Source: an uncultured Pelagibacteraceae bacterium
Lineage (GTDB): Bacteria > Pseudomonadota > Alphaproteobacteria > Pelagibacterales > Pelagibacteraceae
DNA length: 50,346 bases
NCBI GenBank assembly: GCA_902532595.1
Contig: CACAIN010000003.1
Span: 1 to 50,346 of the forward strand
Reading direction: 5' to 3'
The notes under the pieces: model-generated
The model's database searches: none
Told to the model about the DNA's origin: nothing
What the model saw: only the letters and a program-made list of their open reading frames with translations
Translations under genes and position numbers: made by a program
In this document: positions 43,930 through 50,346 of the stretch, in pieces
Position numbering within the stretch: position 1 is the first letter of the stretch
How the letters are laid out: the number at the start of each line of letters is the position of its first letter

Positions 43930-44981
43930 TTTAATTCCACCTGTGCTTTACGATCTTTTTCATCAATTACTTCACCAAATCTTTCAGGATATTTTTCTCT
44001 TAACCAACCCATTAAACCTTCTGGAAAATAAACTACGATCACAACAATTAAAACTCCTAGCGCAACATATTGCCAGCCCAATATTAATGTCCAAAGACCT
44101 TCTTTTAAAACATGAAATAAAGATGCTCCAATTATAGGTCCCCATAAAGTTCCTTTACCACCGAGTATTGCCATAAGAACCATGAATACTCCCATCTCTC
44201 TTCCATCAAATGCAACATCAGTTGAGTCTATATATCCAATTAGTCCTCCCATAATTCCCCCAGCAAGACCACAGAAAAATGCAGAAACCATCCAGCCAAC
44301 AATTTTATATTTCATTGTTTGAATGCCCATGGCCTCTGCTTTATCCTCATTATCTCTTATCGCATTTAAAATTAATCTAAATCTAGAACCGTAAATAAAT
44401 TTAACAAAAACAAAAGTTGCAATTAACATAATGAAACTTAGAAAATAAAAAAACTTTCCTCTAGCTTCAGGATCAACAATATCTTTTGGGAAAGGCGGAG
44501 TAGTAAAGCCTTGACCTGCTCCGATAATTTCTATTCCTCCAGCAATTTCACCTGCTGCAATTCCTAAACCCAAAGTACAAATTGCAAAATAATGACCTCT
44601 TAATCCTAATATGGCGTAACCTATAAGACCTGCAACAATTGTTGGTATAATAGCAGCAACTAATAAACCAACACCTATTCCTTGAAAATATTGTGCTGTT
44701 GTGTGCACAAATGTTTTTTCACCACCACTTTCTGTCCATTCTGCTAATGGAAAGAACATACCAACTTGAACTGAGGCAGTTAGATACATTCCAAGACCAT
44801 AGAAAAGAATATTTCCAAAAGAATTATAGCCCATTTCTCCCCCTTGTAGGTTCCAAGTCATTGCCAATACTATCAAAACACAGAGAATTGTTAGCTGAAC
44901 TTTAAAAGCAGAAAATAAATAAGGTGCTGCTAAACCTAAGATAATTAAACCAGAGTATAAAATTAAATCTTTTTGTTTCAT
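43926..44981 (-). CDS. livM: LIV-type ABC transporter permease LivM (second system)
   Basis: 351 residues with about ten transmembrane helices. The core is TWNLQGGEMGYNSFGNILFYGLGMY, ILGLRGHYFAICTLGLGIAAGEIAGG, SRFRLILNAIRDNEDKAEAMGIQTMKYK (ATPase contact loop) and GGKGTLWGPIIGASLFHVL. It is separated from livH by the zincin-like gene, starting two bases after that gene's stop. Confidence 0.94.
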   Translation of the reverse strand: MKQKDLILYSGLIILGLAAPYLFSAFKVQLTILCVLIVLAMTWNLQGGEMGYNSFGNILFYGLGMYLTASVQVGMFFPLAEWTESGGEKTFVHTTAQYFQGIGVGLLVAAIIPTIVAGLIGYAILGLRGHYFAICTLGLGIAAGEIAGGIEIIGAGQGFTTPPFPKDIVDPEARGKFFYFLSFIMLIATFVFVKFIYGSRFRLILNAIRDNEDKAEAMGIQTMKYKIVGWMVSAFFCGLAGGIMGGLIGYIDSTDVAFDGREMGVFMVLMAILGGKGTLWGPIIGASLFHVLKEGLWTLILGWQYVALGVLIVVIVVYFPEGLMGWLREKYPERFGEVIDEKDRKAQVELK

Positions 44982-44983
44982 TT

Positions 44984-45853
44984 TTAATGTTGACCCTCTT
45001 TAAAGTTTTTATAACGGTTATAAGTGCACCAAGTTCTTTTCTTAGATACTTTTTGTAATTTTTTATGAGAATATCTATCTCTCCATTTATAATCAGGGTT
45101 AGGCGCGATACCTCTTCCAACTTCTGCGGCCATAGCACATTTTAATTCGACCGGATTAAAAGGTGTATCTGAAGCTGGTGTTAAAAAAACCAAGTCTTTC
45201 ATATCTGGGCAGGCAGGATCTCCGTGATCATATATACTACCCAATTTGTATTTATCACCACCCTCGGGTCCTCCAACGATTGTATTTCTAATATGACTAC
45301 CTCCGTAATTTCCTTTATTACACGTCCAAGCAAAACCAGCCACGTGAGCTAATTCATGCAGTGTCATAATACTTCTTTTTGCTTTATTACCAATGTATTT
45401 ACTTTTTAAAAATATGTATCCATGATGAACGGATCCTTGACCACCATCTCGATGACCAACATCAACCCATGAAAAATAAAGTTTATTTGGATCATTAAAT
45501 CCATTTTTTGTAAGAAAAGCATCTGGATAGTTCATTCCATAATTTCCTTTGTATTTTTTATCAAAACGAACAAACGAGATATCTAGTTTTCCATCTTTTC
45601 TCATATCATATCTAAATTTTTGTTTTCCCTTTGTCATTTCAAAAAATTTTTCATTAATTTCCATGAGTTCAGCTTCCATTTTTCCATTAATATCCCACTC
45701 CCTGTCTTTGCTATCTTTATTTAACAAGTATATGAAATGAACTTGTGGATCATTTGTTACATCTGGCTGATCTTTAAAAAATCTACCTGGTTTTTCATCA
45801 GCAAATGCAGATGAAACCATTAACAAAGTTAAAAATAAAATAATTTTTCTCAT
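44984..45853 (-). CDS. Secreted zincin-like metalloprotease-related protein inside LIV operon
   Basis: 289 residues with a signal peptide (RKIILFLTLLMVSSAFADEK). Residues 162-178 read MTLHELAHVAGFAWTC: His166, Glu167 and His170 form HExxH, followed by xxGF as in metzincins, but the third ligand position has Trp176 instead of histidine; His187 or His210 could replace it. At least four cysteines suggest disulfides in the periplasm. It overlaps livH by four bases and lies two bases from livM. I do not recognise a named family. A protease that frees amino acids for the transporter, or a pseudo-enzyme, are both possible. Confidence 0.75.
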   Translation of the reverse strand: MRKIILFLTLLMVSSAFADEKPGRFFKDQPDVTNDPQVHFIYLLNKDSKDREWDINGKMEAELMEINEKFFEMTKGKQKFRYDMRKDGKLDISFVRFDKKYKGNYGMNYPDAFLTKNGFNDPNKLYFSWVDVGHRDGGQGSVHHGYIFLKSKYIGNKAKRSIMTLHELAHVAGFAWTCNKGNYGGSHIRNTIVGGPEGGDKYKLGSIYDHGDPACPDMKDLVFLTPASDTPFNPVELKCAMAAEVGRGIAPNPDYKWRDRYSHKKLQKVSKKRTWCTYNRYKNFKEGQH

Positions 45854-46743
45854 TTTAAATATTCTCTTTTTTTTGAAAGCTTAAATCTTCTGTAAACTAA
45901 GATAAGAACTAACAGCATAAATACTGCTCCAATTCTAAATTCTGTTCCTAAAATATAATCTGCAAATTCTTCAAATAGTCCTAATCCCATTCCTGAAATT
46001 GCTACCGCTGGTAAATTACCAAGGCCTGCTACGATTACTATCATGAAAGATCTAACTGTATAAGGAAGTCCTACATAAGGGTGAAGAGTAAGAGTGATTG
46101 AGATTAGAGCTCCAGCAATTCCACATAACGCAGCGTTTATACCAAATGTTGCGGCATAAACTTTTTCTGTATCTACACCAAGAATTTTTGCAGCTCTAGC
46201 ATTTTGCGCTGTAGCTCTTATAGCTCGTCCAAGTTTAGATTTTTTCATATAAACAACCAAAGCTATTGCGTATAAAACACTTATAAAAGCTGAGAATATT
46301 TTTGAATTTGGTAGGGTAACTGAATTATCAAATAACATTGTTGTTCCATATTCTGATTGCGCTACTACAACATCTGCACCGAATATAAAATTCATTAATT
46401 GTTGAAATACAATGGCAATACCAAAAGTTGCTAAAATCGAAATGAAAAGATCTCTATCTACTACTTTATTAATAACAAGTTTATATAATCCCCATCCAAC
46501 AAAAAACATTATAATTGGAGATACGATTACTCCCCAGGCTGGATGTATCCCTGCAAGGTACATGCTATAAGCTATGTACCCTCCCAAAATTACTAAATCT
46601 CCTTGAGCAATATTAATTATATTCATTACTCCCCACTGAAGAGCCATACCATATGCTATTAAAGCAAATAAAATTCCAAGAAGAATTCCGTCCAAAGATG
46701 CTTGAACCATTAAAATCGGTGCTTTAAAAATTAAAAAATCCAT
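45850..46743 (-). CDS. livH: LIV-type ABC transporter permease LivH (second system)
   Basis: 297 residues with about eight transmembrane helices: GILLGILFALIAYGMALQWGVMNIINIAQGDLVILGGYI is the classical LivH start and GRAIRATAQNARAAKILGVDTEKVYAATFGINAALCGIAG carries the ATPase loop. VAGLGNLPAVAISGMGLGLFEE is also typical. It follows the livJ terminator hairpin by about 20 bases and lacks a visible Shine-Dalgarno. It overlaps the zincin-like gene by four bases. Confidence 0.95.
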   Translation of the reverse strand: MDFLIFKAPILMVQASLDGILLGILFALIAYGMALQWGVMNIINIAQGDLVILGGYIAYSMYLAGIHPAWGVIVSPIIMFFVGWGLYKLVINKVVDRDLFISILATFGIAIVFQQLMNFIFGADVVVAQSEYGTTMLFDNSVTLPNSKIFSAFISVLYAIALVVYMKKSKLGRAIRATAQNARAAKILGVDTEKVYAATFGINAALCGIAGALISITLTLHPYVGLPYTVRSFMIVIVAGLGNLPAVAISGMGLGLFEEFADYILGTEFRIGAVFMLLVLILVYRRFKLSKKREYLK

Positions 46744-46758
46744 AAAAATTAATCTTAA

Positions 46759-46792
46759 AAAAAATGCCCCCTAAAACTTAGGGGGCATTTGA
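46759..46792 (-). terminator. Intrinsic terminator between livJ and livH (second system)
   Basis: On the minus strand AAATGCCCCCTAA-gtt-TTAGGGGGCATTTTTTTT: an 11-13 base-pair stem with a three-base loop and a T-run of eight. It is the strongest hairpin of the window. Read-through is needed for expression of livH and the genes after it. Confidence 0.93.
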
Positions 46793-46807
46793 AAATACTA
46801 ATTTAGA

Positions 46808-48049
46808 TTAGCTTCTTTCAGACCACTTAGGTATTGGGTGGTAGAACTTGTCAGAAGCCCATTTAGTTGGAGCAACAACTTTATTCTCACACACATCACC
46901 TTTACATCTTACTTGGAACAAGATCATTGGTTTAGCAGTGTTTTGACCACCAGGACCAAATTTAATGTTTCCATAGAAAGTTTGCATTTCAGTAGTTTTA
47001 AGAGCATCTCTTACTTTATCTCTGTCAAAAGAATTTGCTCTTTCGAACGCATCTTTAAACACTAGTAAAGCAGCAGATGATTCAGCTGATTGGTAAGGTG
47101 GAGCATAACCAAACTCTTTTTTAAAGTCTTTGTCATACTTTTTACCAGAGCCAAAAAACTTATCTTTGTAACTTAAGTTTTTATGCCATTGAGAAGCGCA
47201 CAATGCGTATTCTGATTTCTTTCCATGTTGTTTAGAAAGTTTTGCAGCATCACAGTGTGTCATCGCTAACATAGGTACATCAACTTTCATTTCAGATATT
47301 TGTCTGATTGCAGTTAATGCGCCTTTAGTGTGACCAGATACTACTAATACATCAGGCTTAGTTGCTTTAACTTTAGCTAATGTAGCAGCCATATCATTTA
47401 ACTCTTTTGGCAATTTGTCATCAATAATGATTGTAGATCCAGTTCTCTTTGCTGCATCTAAAATACCTAGTCTCACATCTTGAGAGAAGGCATCTTGTTC
47501 AAATGCTTGAGCAATTTTCACTGGCTTACCACCATTTTTTTCAACAGCAAGATCGATTGCTACTTCAAGGTATTGGTTGGCAGGTGATAACACTGCAAAC
47601 AAATATTTGTATCCTTTAGTAAATAAAGATCTAGATGCACCATTTGCTTCAACCATAGGAATTTTATATTTCTCGGTTACTGGTGCAATGGCTTTCGTTA
47701 AACCTGAACTGTATGGTCCAAGCATATAATGAACGCCATCTTGTTTAATTAATCTTTCAGCTAACTGAGCAGCTCTTTTAGGATTTGATTCATCGTCATA
47801 ATAAATGATTTCAAATTTATAAGATTTTCCTCCAACTTTTACTCCACCCATTTTATTGATTCTTTCAACGGCCATGTTGTAACCGTTTTGAGTGTGTACT
47901 CCATTAGAAGAATATTTTCCTGTAAGAGATATTGCAGAACCTAACACGATGTATTCACCTTCAACTTTTGCAAAAGAAGAAGAGATACTTGCTAGTGTTA
48001 AAGTTATAGCTGAAATAAATATAGTAAATAGTTTTACTAGTTTATTCAT
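46808..48049 (-). CDS. livJ: ABC transporter branched-chain-amino-acid-type substrate-binding protein (second system)
   Basis: 413 residues with a signal peptide ending SSSFAKVEGEY. The LivJ-like domain is shown by LGSAISLTGKYSSNGVHTQNGYNMAVERINKMGGV, IIYYDDESNPKRAAQLAERLIKQDGVHYMLGPYSSGLTKAIAPVTEKYKIPMVEANGA and GFTFF-like tail GPGGQNTAKPMILFQ. AAAGGGGAA precedes the ATG. The ligand is not readable. It is the first gene of the operon. Confidence 0.95.
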   Translation of the reverse strand: MNKLVKLFTIFISAITLTLASISSSFAKVEGEYIVLGSAISLTGKYSSNGVHTQNGYNMAVERINKMGGVKVGGKSYKFEIIYYDDESNPKRAAQLAERLIKQDGVHYMLGPYSSGLTKAIAPVTEKYKIPMVEANGASRSLFTKGYKYLFAVLSPANQYLEVAIDLAVEKNGGKPVKIAQAFEQDAFSQDVRLGILDAAKRTGSTIIIDDKLPKELNDMAATLAKVKATKPDVLVVSGHTKGALTAIRQISEMKVDVPMLAMTHCDAAKLSKQHGKKSEYALCASQWHKNLSYKDKFFGSGKKYDKDFKKEFGYAPPYQSAESSAALLVFKDAFERANSFDRDKVRDALKTTEMQTFYGNIKFGPGGQNTAKPMILFQVRCKGDVCENKVVAPTKWASDKFYHPIPKWSERS

Positions 48050-48128
48050 TAGTTCCCCTTTGTTAATTAATTAATTAATTTGAAATATTTAAGCAAGAAA
48101 TGAGGACGAAGACAACAGTAAGAATAAA

Positions 48129-48743
48129 TTAAAAACTTTGTGTCACAGCAATATAAATTGCTATTGTAATAAGTACACACGCTGAGATTGTATTTAATAT
48201 CTTTGGATTTCCTTTTAACCAAATAGAAACTTTTTCCGCTGCCAGTCCATAAATCATTAATGTCAGAAAATCCAAAATTACGTATGTGCTCATTAAGATT
48301 AGAAACTGACCAACATAATTCATGCTGAAGTCAATAAATGAACTAAAGATAGTCCCAAAAAATATTATAGCTTTAGGGCTTAAGCCAGCAACTAAAAATC
48401 CATCCTTGTAAAAAGAAAAACGAGTTTTGGAGTCTTTAACTCCTAATTCAATTGATTTAATTTTTGTAGTATAAGTATCATAAGCTAAATAAGCTATATA
48501 AAGTACTCCTACCCACTTAAGATAATTTAAAATTTCAGGGTGATCTTTTAAAAAGGCTCCTATTACAAATACAACTAATATACCTTGGCAAATATTTGCG
48601 GAAATATCGCCAAAAGCAGTCCATACTGACCTTTTTAAATTATAGTTTAGAGTGTGAGAGACAATAAGTACTCTTGGCGCTCCCGGAGTAATAAATAAAA
48701 AAAGAATTATTTGCAAAAATATAAAAAAATCATTTGGAAACAT
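48129..48743 (-). CDS. LysE family transporter
   Basis: The track start at 48,872 would overlap the divergent DUF2805 gene. The family begins near MFPNDFFIFLQIILFLFITPGAPRVLIVSHTL, so 48,743 is preferred (204 residues, six transmembrane helices). The LysE mark TPGP is TPGAP here, and LSPKAIIFFGTIFSSFID matches the second conserved block. Exports amino acids or related compounds; substrate unknown. Only 25 bases separate its start from the divergent gene. Confidence 0.83.
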   Translation of the reverse strand: MFPNDFFIFLQIILFLFITPGAPRVLIVSHTLNYNLKRSVWTAFGDISANICQGILVVFVIGAFLKDHPEILNYLKWVGVLYIAYLAYDTYTTKIKSIELGVKDSKTRFSFYKDGFLVAGLSPKAIIFFGTIFSSFIDFSMNYVGQFLILMSTYVILDFLTLMIYGLAAEKVSIWLKGNPKILNTISACVLITIAIYIAVTQSF

Positions 48744-48768
48744 TGGAAAAGAGATTATATAGAAATAA

Positions 48769-49065
48769 ATGAAGAAGAGAAGTTTAATCCCCCAAACAAA
48801 AGTAAAAAATCCTGAACCAAAAGAAAAAGACGATAACTGGGTTATTTGGGCGGCTTGGGCAGATCGTATCACATTTGAAGAAATTAGAGAAAAAACTGGA
48901 AAAAAAGAATCAGAAGTAATTAAATTAATGAGAAGATCCCTTAAACCAAGTTCGTTTAGACTTTGGAGAAAACGGGTTCATAACACAAGCATTAAGCATA
49001 GAAAAAAATTCAAACTTGGGCGAAAAAAACTCAGGGAAAAAATTAAAATTACTGATATATATTGA
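48769..49065 (+). CDS. TIGR03643 / DUF2805 family protein
   Basis: 98 residues with the family core WVIWAAWADRITFEEIREKTGKKESEVIKLMRRSLKPSSFRLWRKRV. It is highly basic with a helix-turn-helix-like central part, so nucleic-acid binding is possible. Function is not known; the family is often near photolyase-type genes in other genomes (from memory). It ends two bases before the glutaredoxin start. Confidence 0.88.
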   Translation: MKKRSLIPQTKVKNPEPKEKDDNWVIWAAWADRITFEEIREKTGKKESEVIKLMRRSLKPSSFRLWRKRVHNTSIKHRKKFKLGRKKLREKIKITDIY

Positions 49066-49067
49066 TT

Positions 49068-49325
49068 ATGAAAAAAGTTACTATGTACACAGGGGATCCT
49101 TGCTCTTTTTGTGAAGCAGCAAAAGCCTTACTTAAAACTAAAAATGTTGAAATTGAAGAACTTGATGTATGGAAGGATCCTGCGAAAGCAAAAGAAATGT
49201 TGCAAAGAACAAATGGTGCTAGAACAATTCCACAAATTTTTATTGGTGATCATTACATAGGTGGAAACGATAAACTCCAAGAGGCAAATCGAACAGGAGA
49301 ATTAGATAAACTTTTGTCATCTTAA
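49068..49325 (+). CDS. grxC: Glutaredoxin 3
   Basis: 85 residues from the ATG at 49,068; the track start (49,062) is a TTG overlapping the upstream stop and gives two extra residues. Active site is CSFC within YTGDPCSFCEAAK instead of the usual CPYC; GARTIPQIFIGDHYIGGNDKLQEA matches the cis-proline and GG motif that bind glutathione. It reduces disulfides and glutathione mixed disulfides in the cytoplasm. Its stop shares one base with the msrB start. Confidence 0.95.
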   Translation: MKKVTMYTGDPCSFCEAAKALLKTKNVEIEELDVWKDPAKAKEMLQRTNGARTIPQIFIGDHYIGGNDKLQEANRTGELDKLLSS

Positions 49326-49780
49326 TGAGGAGAAACTTTTTAAAAGTCTTAGGATTGTCATTAGTTTTCTCTTTGCTAATACCCTTTAACTCAATCTTGG
49401 CTGCAACTAAAAAACTTTTAAATAAAGACTTAACTGATGAACAAAAGAATATTATGTTCAATGAAGGGACGGAAAGACCATTTTCTAGTGAACTAAATAA
49501 AGAAAATAGAAAAGGTTTTTATCATTGTGCAAATTGTGGCGCTAAACTTTTTGCATCTACATCTAAATTTGATAGTGGAACTGGATGGCCATCTTTTTCA
49601 GAAGCATTACCAGGAGCTTTTAAAACAAAAGTGGATCGTAAATTTGGAATGGTAAGAACTGAATACCATTGTGCAAATTGCGGTGTACACCACGGTCATG
49701 TTTTTAATGATGGACCAAGTAAAAATGGAAAAAGATTTTGTAATAACGGTCTTTGTTTAATTTTTAAACCTTCAAATTAA
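49325..49780 (+). CDS. msrB: Peptide methionine sulfoxide reductase MsrB, Tat-exported
   Basis: 151 residues. The N-terminus MRRNFLKVLGLSLVFSLLIP is a twin-arginine (RRNFLK) signal. The zinc pairs are HCANCGAKLF and YHCANCGVHHGHVF, SGTGWPSF is the substrate-site segment, and the catalytic cysteine lies in KRFCNNG near the end. It reduces methionine-R-sulfoxide in periplasmic proteins and complements the exported MsrA at 3,234. Tat export fits a protein folded around zinc before export. It overlaps grxC by one base. Confidence 0.95.
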   Translation: MRRNFLKVLGLSLVFSLLIPFNSILAATKKLLNKDLTDEQKNIMFNEGTERPFSSELNKENRKGFYHCANCGAKLFASTSKFDSGTGWPSFSEALPGAFKTKVDRKFGMVRTEYHCANCGVHHGHVFNDGPSKNGKRFCNNGLCLIFKPSN

Positions 49781-50346
49781 TATCTTTAAAAGTTGGCATA
49801 GAATCACCTGCCCCTAACTTTGTAGTAGAAAATCCAGCAACTTTATTTGCTATTTCTAAACATTCTTTTATTTTTTTTCCTTTTAATAATGCAATTGAAA
49901 ATCCTCCATTAAAAGCGTCTCCTGCGCCGGTAGTGTCAACAGCTTTGTCTGGACTTGCTTTCATATAAATTTCTTCTTTGCCATCAGTGTAAAACAATCC
50001 TTTTTCACCTAAAGTTATTATTACTTTTTTAATTCCCATATCTATTAGTTTTTTTGCGCTAATTTTTGCATCATTTTCATCCTTAATTTTAACTCCAGTA
50101 TAAAACTCAGCTTCGGTTTCGTTGGGTGTAAAATAGTCAACTAACTTAAAAAAATCACTGCTAAGTTTACATGCGGGTGCAGGATTTAATATGTTTATTA
50201 AGCCATATTGTTTTGCAGCTTTTAAACAGTGCAAAGTAACTTCTATTGGAATTTCTAATTGCGTTAAAAATATTTTTGACTGTTTAATTAAGTTTGTATC
50301 AATTTCTTTTGTAGTTAAAGTTGAAGGAGCGCCTCTAACAACAGTA
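49764..50346 (-). CDS. rbsK: Ribokinase-family sugar kinase, truncated by window end
   Basis: The frame is open past the track start to the window edge, so about 193 C-terminal residues are present; a LEIPIEVTLH-type segment upstream of the track start matches ribokinase. NPAPACK, VDYFTPNETEAEFYTG and DKAVDTTGAGDAFNGGFSIALLKG (with the catalytic aspartate in GAGD) are diagnostic for the PfkB/ribokinase family. It phosphorylates ribose or a related pentose. The 5' part lies outside the window. Confidence 0.92.
   Translation of the reverse strand, partial: TVVRGAPSTLTTKEIDTNLIKQSKIFLTQLEIPIEVTLHCLKAAKQYGLINILNPAPACKLSSDFFKLVDYFTPNETEAEFYTGVKIKDENDAKISAKKLIDMGIKKVIITLGEKGLFYTDGKEEIYMKASPDKAVDTTGAGDAFNGGFSIALLKGKKIKECLEIANKVAGFSTTKLGAGDSMPTFKDINLKV

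Noticed and set aside
43817-44137. Plus-strand ORF over the livG/livM border
   Set aside because: Shadow of two certain genes and no family resemblance.
44902-45138. Minus-strand ORF over the zincin-like gene end
   Set aside because: Different frame of the zincin-like gene and livM start; no support.
48063-48080. TTAATTAATTAATTAATT repeat before livJ
   Set aside because: A simple AT repeat in a very AT-rich genome; no sign of a mobile element or protein site.

Overview
The window looks like a piece of a streamlined marine alphaproteobacterium, most likely the SAR11 clade (Pelagibacterales) or a close neighbour. It is very AT-rich, genes abut or overlap by 1-20 bases, no spacer reaches 300 bases, and the gene set fits: glycine cleavage operon under a tandem glycine riboswitch, several substrate-binding-protein transporters, small DUF proteins. 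No rRNA, tRNA, insertion sequence, prophage or CRISPR array was seen. The organism call is inference from style and content.

Bases 1-11,125 form a photo-oxidative / oxidative-stress block: the C-terminal part of an FeS-BCP-type (6-4) photolyase that lacks the usual CxxC of its cluster, a DUF393 protein, a DUF2256 zinc-ribbon protein absent from the ORF track, a second photolyase-like FAD protein with its alpha/beta domain at the C-terminus, an exported MsrA, two small exported or membrane proteins, a short CxxC/CxxC protein absent from the track, Yip1 and HPP membrane proteins, a FOXRED1-like oxidoreductase, TspO, an SDR enzyme, and a DUF3833 / cyclopropane-synthase / DUF1365 / COG2907 set. 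Homologues of several of these belong to the singlet-oxygen (RpoE-ChrR) regulon of Rhodobacter and relatives.

Bases 11,126-15,682 hold gcvT-gcvH-gcvP behind the riboswitch. The lipid-modification genes follow gcvP on the same strand after 3 bases, so the riboswitch transcript could run into them. Bases 15,689-21,791 hold a DMT exporter with pxpC-pxpB, a divergent pxpA (5-oxoproline use), and a TRAP transporter. Bases 21,859-29,109 hold a MATE pump, a TerC protein, and an operon csaA-lysE-acnA-prpD.

Bases 29,163-36,567 hold a first branched-chain-amino-acid-type (LIV) ABC system: the binding protein on the plus strand, converging on a minus-strand operon proC-like-livG-livF-livH-livM, then an AbrB-family membrane protein and a DoxX protein. 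Bases 36,628-41,360 hold a small predicted outer-membrane protein and glutarate 2-hydroxylase (glaH/csiD) followed by a tripartite tricarboxylate transporter tctC-tctB-tctA. Bases 41,393-48,049 hold a second LIV operon whose order is livJ-livH-[secreted zincin-like protein]-livM-livG-livF-azlC-azlD. The embedded metalloprotease-like protein and the AzlCD exporter are the least expected parts of the window.

Bases 48,129-50,346 hold a LysE exporter, a DUF2805 (TIGR03643) protein, glutaredoxin, a Tat-type exported MsrB and a ribokinase cut by the window end. Four solute-binding proteins have strong Shine-Dalgarno sequences, and two are separated from their permease genes by intrinsic terminators, which suggests overexpression of the binding proteins relative to the membrane parts.
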